Shown one piece after another: positions 8,119 through 12,964 of a stretch of DNA of 12,964 nt (positions are counted from its first letter, which is position 1; each line of letters starts with the position of its first letter). The translations under genes were made by a program, and so were the position numbers. Origin of the DNA: Acidobacteriota bacterium (GTDB lineage: Bacteria > Acidobacteriota > Terriglobia > Versatilivoradales > Versatilivoraceae); assembly GCA_026706225.1 (NCBI GenBank), contig JAPOZE010000637.1, positions 1-12,964 of the forward strand. Direction: 5' to 3'. The notes below the pieces were generated by a model. That model ran no database searches. It worked only from the letters and a program-made list of their open reading frames with translations, and had not been told where the DNA came from.

Positions 8119-9306
<1,188 letters not shown>

Positions 9307-9354
9307 GAGCAGCGACCTCCTCGTGCCGTTTGCCGGGAGCGGAGGGCCAAGCCG

Positions 9355-9504
9355 ATGCGAGACATTGTTACTCTGCAGTGCACCACCTGCAAACAAAGAA
9401 ACTATTCGACCACCAAGAACAAGAAAAAGACTCCCGCACGCCTGGAAATCAAGAAGTTCTGTCGTGCCTGCCGAGCCCACAAGGTTCATCGAGAGACTCG
9501 ATAA
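9355..9504 (+). CDS. rpmG: 50S ribosomal protein L33, zinc-ribbon (C+) form
   Basis: Small large-subunit protein of 49 residues, beginning [20 protein letters not shown]. Two CxxC pairs (Cys9, Cys12 and Cys36, Cys39) form a zinc ribbon, so this is the zinc-containing C+ version rather than the zinc-independent C- paralogue that some bacteria induce on zinc starvation. NYSTTKNKK (16-24) and the LEIKKFC segment (30-36) are typical. The ATG at 9355 follows GGAGGG (9341-9346) by 8 bases. It sits between tuf and tRNA-Trp, directly before secE-nusG, the usual place for rpmG in many phyla. It is easily missed by length-filtered gene calling. Confidence 0.95.
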   Translation: MRDIVTLQCTTCKQRNYSTTKNKKKTPARLEIKKFCRACRAHKVHRETR

Positions 9505-9558
9505 CGCGGGTCAGAGATCGCAGTGACAAGCAAATTCTTGCCGATGGGTTCTCGCTGC

Positions 9559-9635
9559 AGGCCAGTAGCTCGAACTGGTAGAGCGCCGGTCTCCAAAACC
9601 GGATGTTGGGGGTTCGAATCCCTCCTGGCCTGCCA
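9559..9635 (+). tRNA. trnW: tRNA-Trp (anticodon CCA), CCA end encoded
   Basis: A complete 77-base cloverleaf. The acceptor stem AGGCCAG (9559-9565) pairs perfectly with CTGGCCT (9625-9631), followed by G as discriminator and an encoded CCA (9633-9635). The D arm is GCTC/GAGC. The anticodon stem is CCGGT/ACCGG (9586-9590 and 9598-9602) around the loop CTCCAAA with anticodon CCA at 9593-9595. The T arm is GGGGG/CCCTC with loop TTCGAAT (9613-9619). Discriminator G and anticodon CCA are both identity elements for tryptophanyl-tRNA synthetase. It lies within the rpmG-secE gap and is probably cut out of the polycistronic transcript. tRNA-Trp beside secE is seen in several phyla. Confidence 0.98.
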
Positions 9636-9683
9636 TCTTTTCTCTATGAATTTCGCGATCGTGCCCGTCATGGAGGTGGCTCC

Positions 9684-9899
9684 TTGTTGGAATCGTTGAG
9701 GGTTTCCAGGATCAATCAGTTCTTTGGCGACGTCAAAACGGAGATGCGAAAGGTCTCCTGGCCGGGGCGAAAGGAAGTCTACGGGACCACCATTGTTGTT
9801 CTTTGCGCGGTTTTCTTCTTTGGCATCTATCTGGGTCTGGTCGATACCATTCTGCAGTTCGGGGTTCAGAATCTGTATGGTTGGCTGGCCGGCCGGTAG
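9684..9899 (+). CDS. secE: Preprotein translocase subunit SecE, TTG start
   Basis: Essential small subunit of the SecYEG channel in the inner membrane. It clamps SecY together. The frame is open upstream into the tRNA gene, so the start must lie downstream. TTG at 9684 is 7 bases after GGAGG (9672-9676), giving a 71-residue protein starting MLESLRVSRINQFF. The cytoplasmic amphipathic helix with the conserved EMRKVSWPGRKEV (20-32) precedes one membrane segment (about 35-58, rich in Val, Phe and Leu). This is the single-span form found in most bacteria, not the three-span E. coli form. nusG follows after 55 bases, the universal secE-nusG pair. Confidence 0.94.
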   Translation: MLESLRVSRINQFFGDVKTEMRKVSWPGRKEVYGTTIVVLCAVFFFGIYLGLVDTILQFGVQNLYGWLAGR

Positions 9900-9954
9900 T
9901 GGTCGTTGCGTTTGAACCTTTTGGGCGGGACCGGCTCTTCAGGAGGCGTCTGGA

Positions 9955-10485
9955 ATGGCCAAGCAGTGGTACATCATTCACACCTATTCCGGATTTGAGC
10001 GCAAGGTAGCCGAAAGTCTGAAGAGCCGGATCGAGGCCTTCGGCATGCAGGAGGAGTTCGGCGAGTCCCTGGTTCCCGAGGAGGACGTCGTCGAAATGAA
10101 GGCCGGCAAGCGCGTCACCAGCAAGAAGATAACCTTTCCGGGCTACGTGCTGGTTGAAATGGAAATGACGGATCAGGCCTGGCATGTCGTCAAGAATACT
10201 CCCAGGGTCACCGGTTTTGTCGGTTCGGGGCAGATTCCTTCGCCGCTGAGCCAACAGGAAGTCGACCAGATCATCTACCACGCCGAAGCAACGGCGGAGA
10301 AACCCAAAGTCGAGTTGACCTTCGAGCACGGCGAGACCGTCAAGATCATCGACGGCCCCTTCAGCAACTTCACCGGAACGGTGGAGGAGTTGAACGAGGA
10401 CCGGAACACTCTCAAGGTCAATGTCACCATCTTTGGCCGCCAGACGCCGGTGGAGTTGGATTACCTGCAGGTCGAAAAGTCGTAA
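9955..10485 (+). CDS. nusG: Transcription termination/antitermination factor NusG
   Basis: Binds RNA polymerase across the cleft to modulate elongation and pausing, and links to Rho or to the ribosome via S10. The 176 residues match the family (about 175-185). The N-terminal NGN domain has [18 protein letters not shown] (5-22) and the signature [10 protein letters not shown] (62-70) followed by the [15 protein letters not shown] stretch (76-90). The C-terminal KOW domain has [19 protein letters not shown] (123-141). The ATG at 9955 follows AGGAGG (9941-9946) by 8 bases. No extra domain II insertion is present. Neighbours are secE upstream and rplK 84 bases downstream. Confidence 0.97.
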   Translation: MAKQWYIIHTYSGFERKVAESLKSRIEAFGMQEEFGESLVPEEDVVEMKAGKRVTSKKITFPGYVLVEMEMTDQAWHVVKNTPRVTGFVGSGQIPSPLSQQEVDQIIYHAEATAEKPKVELTFEHGETVKIIDGPFSNFTGTVEELNEDRNTLKVNVTIFGRQTPVELDYLQVEKS

Positions 10486-10569
10486 TAGGCAACTTCGGAT
10501 GGAGGCCGGCTCGGGATTACGGGGTCCCTGTCCGGTCGGGTTCGGCGCCGGTCGCCGTCGGAGGTCCTG

Positions 10570-11001
10570 ATGGCAAAAAAGGTTATCGGAAACATCAAGC
10601 TGCAGATTCCCGCCGCCAAGGCGACTCCGGCTCCCCCCGTGGGTCCGGCATTGGGCCAGCACGGAGTCAACATCATGGACTTCTGCAAGGCTTTCAATGC
10701 CAAGACCTCCAACAAGGACCAGGAGGGCCTCATCATTCCCGTGGTGATCACGGTGTTTGCCGATCGCTCCTTCGCATTCATTACCAAGACCCCGCCGGCA
10801 GCCGTGCTTCTGAAGCGCCTGGCCGGAATTGCCAAGGGGTCCGGTGCTCCCAACCGGAACAAGGTGGCCAGGGTCACCGAGCAGCAGGTGGAAGAAGTAG
10901 CCAAGCTAAAGATGCCGGATCTCAATGCCCATGATCTGGCTGGGGCGGTCGCCATCGTCAAGGGGACGGCCCGCAGCATGGGGATCGAGGTGGCTGACTG
11001 A
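10570..11001 (+). CDS. rplK: 50S ribosomal protein L11
   Basis: Forms the GTPase-associated centre with 23S rRNA helices 43 and 44. It is needed for RelA activation and is the site of thiostrepton action. The 143 residues match the family (about 141-145). The N-terminal domain begins [20 protein letters not shown] and has the proline-rich linker [18 protein letters not shown] (21-38); the C-terminal RNA-binding domain has [14 protein letters not shown] and ends with the [10 protein letters not shown] helix. The ATG at 10570 follows GGAGG (10560-10564) by 5 bases. A small GC hairpin, CGGCG-CCGGT-CGCCG (10543-10557), stands just before that Shine-Dalgarno. In E. coli L1 represses the rplK-rplA mRNA near here, but I cannot recognise the L1-binding fold. 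rplA follows after 9 bases. Confidence 0.97.
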   Translation: MAKKVIGNIKLQIPAAKATPAPPVGPALGQHGVNIMDFCKAFNAKTSNKDQEGLIIPVVITVFADRSFAFITKTPPAAVLLKRLAGIAKGSGAPNRNKVARVTEQQVEEVAKLKMPDLNAHDLAGAVAIVKGTARSMGIEVAD

Positions 11002-11010
11002 GGAGTCCCA

Positions 11011-11703
11011 ATGGTGAAGACGAGCAAGCGCATGGCCCGAGCCAGGGAGGAGATTCAAGGGCGGACCTATCCTCTGCAGGCGGCTCTTCCGCTGGTTCAG
11101 AAGCTGGCCTCGGCCAAGTTTGACGAGACGGTTGAGATCTCCCTGCGCCTGGGAGTCGACCCCCGGCACGCCGATCAGATGGTGCGTGGAACAGTGGTCC
11201 TGCCCCACGGTCTGGGGAAGACCAAGAAGGTCTGCGTGATCGCCGGTGGGGAAAAGCAGAAGGAAGCCGAACAAGCCGGTGCCGAGCACGTGGGGGGCGA
11301 AGAACTGGTGGGAAAGATCCAGGGTGGCTGGCTGGACTTCGAGGCGCTGGTGGCCACGCCCGACATGATGAAATTCCTGGGAAGGCTTGGCAGGATTCTG
11401 GGCCCCAAGGGCTTGATGCCGAATCCCAAGACGGGAACCGTTACCTTTGACGTGGGCAGCGCGGTGAAGGAGATCAAGGCTGGAAAGGTCGAGTTGCGGG
11501 GCGACAAGACGGCCATTATCCACACGCCCCTGGGAAAGGTTTCCTTTGACGGCGATCAACTCCTGGAAAATGCCCGGACACTGATCGAATCCGTGATCAA
11601 GGCAAAGCCGTCGGCGGCCAAAGGCCGGTACCTGCGCAGCATTTTCGTGTGCTCCAGCATGGGCCCGGGGATTTCCGTGGAACTGACCTCGCTGGACAAG
11701 TAA
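11011..11703 (+). CDS. rplA: 50S ribosomal protein L1
   Basis: Binds 23S rRNA helices 76-78 to form the mobile L1 stalk at the E site, and in many bacteria represses its own mRNA. The 230 residues match the family (about 230-235). The two-domain fold is recognisable by [20 protein letters not shown] (36-55), the VVLPHGLGK segment (62-70), the signature [18 protein letters not shown] (127-144) and the C-terminal [17 protein letters not shown]. The ATG at 11011 comes 9 bases after the rplK stop with GAGGAG overlapping that stop, so translation is probably coupled. rplJ begins only 20 bases later. Confidence 0.97.
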   Translation: MVKTSKRMARAREEIQGRTYPLQAALPLVQKLASAKFDETVEISLRLGVDPRHADQMVRGTVVLPHGLGKTKKVCVIAGGEKQKEAEQAGAEHVGGEELVGKIQGGWLDFEALVATPDMMKFLGRLGRILGPKGLMPNPKTGTVTFDVGSAVKEIKAGKVELRGDKTAIIHTPLGKVSFDGDQLLENARTLIESVIKAKPSAAKGRYLRSIFVCSSMGPGISVELTSLDK

Positions 11704-11723
11704 CCCTTCCGGAGGATTCAACC

Positions 11724-12248
11724 GTGCGTCGCGACGACAAGGAAAAAGAAATCGGAAACCTGCGGAAAGAGTTCGGCGATGCCAGAAACCTGCTGTTGGC
11801 GGGCTTTCAGGGACTGACCGTGGGACAGGACACCGAGTTGCGCCGAGCCATTCGAGCTACCGGTTCCAGGTACCGGGTAGTCAAGAACACGCTGGCCAAG
11901 CGAGCAGCCGAGGGGACGGCCCTGGAGCCCATCAAGGACCAGTTCACCGGGTCCAGCGCGGTCGCCTACAACGCCGAAGACCCCGTAGCCCTGGCCAAGG
12001 CGGTCACGACCTACGCCAAGGCCCACCCCCGCCTGGTATTCAAGGCAGGCGTGGTGGAAGGCCGGGTCATCGACCTGGCCGATCTGAACCGTATCGCCAG
12101 TTTGCCAGGCAAAGAGGAACTGATCTCCAAGTTGATGTTTCTTCTCAACGCAGGAGCTCAGAGATTGGCCAGCGTGGTTCAGGCGGTACCCAGAAACCTG
12201 GCCGTGGTGATGGAGGAGGCCGGCAAGGAAAAGAAATTTCCAGAGTAG
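11724..12248 (+). CDS. rplJ: 50S ribosomal protein L10, GTG start
   Basis: Anchors the L7/L12 dimers to the ribosome next to L11, forming the stalk base. The 174 residues match the family (about 165-178). The N-terminal RNA-binding domain carries NLLLAGFQGLTVGQDTELRR (22-41) and YRVVKNTLAKRA (50-61), then IASLPGKEELISKL (124-137). The end, KEKKFPE, is preceded by the long helix that binds L12 dimers. The frame is open to 11649 inside rplA, but GTG at 11724 follows GGAGGA (11711-11716) by 7 bases and gives the expected N-terminus. In E. coli L10-L12 repress translation from a long leader upstream of rplJ. Here only 20 bases separate it from rplA, so no such separate leader fits. Confidence 0.96.
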   Translation: MRRDDKEKEIGNLRKEFGDARNLLLAGFQGLTVGQDTELRRAIRATGSRYRVVKNTLAKRAAEGTALEPIKDQFTGSSAVAYNAEDPVALAKAVTTYAKAHPRLVFKAGVVEGRVIDLADLNRIASLPGKEELISKLMFLLNAGAQRLASVVQAVPRNLAVVMEEAGKEKKFPE

Positions 12249-12278
12249 AAATTCGTTACCGTTCAAGAGGAGGACTCG

Positions 12279-12662
12279 ATGTCGGAGAAGATTCAGAAGT
12301 TGCTGGACGAGATTGAGCAGTTGACATTGCTGGAAGCCTCTGAGCTCGTCAAGGGTTTGGAGGAAAGGTTCGGGGTATCCGCCGCTGCCGCCGCTCCCGT
12401 GGCCGTGGCCGGACCGGCCGGCCCGGCAGCCGAGGAGGTTGAGGAGCAAACGGAATTCAGCGTGATCCTCACCGGTTTCGGCGACGGCAAGAAGATCAAT
12501 ACCATCAAAGTGGTTCGCGAAGTGACCAGTCTCGGCCTCAAGGAGGCCAAGGACCTGGTAGACAGTGCTCCCAAGCCCGTCAGGGAAGGTATTCCCAAAG
12601 ACGAGGCAGAAGCCCTCAAGAAGAAGTTCGAGGAGGCGGGAGCTGCCGTCGAATTGAAATAG
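12279..12662 (+). CDS. rplL: 50S ribosomal protein L7/L12
   Basis: Stalk protein present in several copies per ribosome that recruits and stimulates translational GTPases. The 127 residues match the family (about 120-128). The N-terminal dimerisation domain (1-32) is [24 protein letters not shown], followed by an Ala/Pro/Gly/Val hinge (about 34-52) and the C-terminal factor-binding domain (57-127). The latter carries [20 protein letters not shown] (59-78), then [20 protein letters not shown] (79-98) and the closing [14 protein letters not shown]. The ATG at 12279 follows AGAGGAGG (12266-12273) by 5 bases, one of the strongest Shine-Dalgarno sites in the window, in keeping with the higher dosage of L12. 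It lies 30 bases after rplJ. Confidence 0.97.
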   Translation: MSEKIQKLLDEIEQLTLLEASELVKGLEERFGVSAAAAAPVAVAGPAGPAAEEVEEQTEFSVILTGFGDGKKINTIKVVREVTSLGLKEAKDLVDSAPKPVREGIPKDEAEALKKKFEEAGAAVELK

Positions 12663-12720
12663 CTTGAGAACCACGATTCCCCCAATTCGAATCTCCAACC
12701 CCAAAATTCGACCTGCAGGT

Positions 12721-12747
12721 GCGTCCGGGATTCCGATGCCCGGACGC
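12721..12747 (+). promoter_or_regulatory. Perfect 9-bp hairpin in the rplL-rpoB spacer
   Basis: GCGTCCGGG (12721-12729) and CCCGGACGC (12739-12747) form an uninterrupted 9-bp stem with a 9-base loop, and one G-U pair can be added outside. No T run follows (GGCAGAATCG), so it is not a plain intrinsic terminator. In E. coli the rplL-rpoB spacer holds a partial attenuator and an RNase III processing site that set rpoB below rplL; by analogy this hairpin may be a pause, processing or stability element. The rest of the 220-base spacer (12663-12882) shows nothing I can name beyond the rpoB Shine-Dalgarno. Confidence 0.5.
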
Positions 12748-12882
12748 GGCAGAATCGAAGGCGAGCCGGTTTCCATTGCGTTGTCGGGGAGCATGGCGGG
12801 CGATGGCCTGCATCTCTGAGCGGGTCGCCGGGTAATGAACTCAGGCTGAGTGCTTTCTACGCAATCTGAAGGAGTCAAGCCA

Positions 12883-12964
12883 ATGGGCACTGCTTCAAAC
12901 GGACATTCCAGGGAGCGAGTGCACTTTTCCAAGATCCTCACTGCCATTCAGATTCCCACCCTTA
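12883..12964 (+). CDS. rpoB: RNA polymerase beta subunit, first 27 codons, cut by window edge
   Basis: The reading frame starts MGTASNGHSRERVHFSKILT and continues to the end of the window with AIQIPTL. The short stretch RVHFSKILTAIQIPTL has the pattern of the RpoB N-terminus (Arg-x-x-Phe-x-Lys-Ile, then Ile-Pro-x-Leu), and the place right after rplL is where rpoB stands in nearly all bacteria. The ATG at 12883 follows AAGGAG (12869-12874) by 8 bases. The call leans on context as much as on sequence, since only 27 residues are visible. The protein is the catalytic beta subunit and the target of rifampicin; the rifampicin region lies outside the window. Confidence 0.9.
   Translation, partial: MGTASNGHSRERVHFSKILTAIQIPTL

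Noticed and set aside
9603..9683. Upstream extension of secE starting at an ATG inside tRNA-Trp
   Set aside because: The extension overlaps the tRNA, has no Shine-Dalgarno and is not part of SecE. The TTG at 9684 has a well-placed GGAGG.
11718..12947. 409-codon open frame on the - strand opposite rplJ and rplL
   Set aside because: Shadow of rplJ and rplL with no protein family pattern; it also crosses the rplL-rpoB spacer by chance.

Overview
This window is a GC-rich (roughly 60% by eye) bacterial chromosome segment made almost entirely of translation and transcription housekeeping genes. It holds 17 protein genes (15 complete, 2 cut by the window edges) and one tRNA gene. All read on the + strand except lepA at the left edge. 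Gene content and the grouping rplM-rpsI-rpsB-tsf-pyrH-frr point to a non-proteobacterial lineage. An uncultured Acidobacteriota-like genome is my best guess, with low confidence, because no searches could be run.

Layout: (1) 1-541, the N-terminal part of lepA (EF4) on the - strand, divergent from what follows. (2) 542-750, a divergent promoter region. (3) 751-4622, a tight operon: rplM (L13), rpsI (S9), rpsB (S2), tsf (EF-Ts), pyrH (UMP kinase), frr (ribosome recycling factor). A terminator-like hairpin lies in the 234-base rpsB-tsf gap. (4) 4623-4962, a non-coding stretch with degenerate TTAGT-type repeats, a possible coding relic on the - strand, and a strong sigma70-type promoter. (5) 4963-9306, the str-type cluster rpsL (S12), rpsG (S7), fusA (EF-G), tuf (EF-Tu). 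(6) 9355-12662, rpmG (L33), tRNA-Trp, secE, nusG, rplK (L11), rplA (L1), rplJ (L10), rplL (L7/L12). (7) 12663-12964, a spacer with a perfect 9-bp hairpin, then the first 27 codons of rpoB.

The genes work together in ribosome assembly (L13, S9, S2, S12, S7, L33, L11, L1, L10, L12), the elongation and recycling cycle (EF-Tu, EF-Ts, EF-G, EF4, RRF), transcription (NusG, RpoB), protein export (SecE) and pyrimidine nucleotide supply (PyrH). L11, L10 and L12 build the stalk base and stalk that recruit EF-G and EF-Tu.

I see no new biological system here. The points that deserve a second look are: the arrangement rpsL-rpsG-fusA-tuf joined directly to rpmG-tRNA-Trp-secE-nusG (the reverse of the common order in which str follows rpoBC), with tuf exactly at the junction; a tuf gene whose codon usage differs sharply from all its neighbours and returns to normal in its last few codons; five non-ATG starts, three of them TTG, including rpsL; an apparently Shine-Dalgarno-free fusA start behind a 98-base in-frame open leader; two intergenic hairpins (rpsB-tsf and rplL-rpoB); and no room for a separate L10 leader before rplJ.
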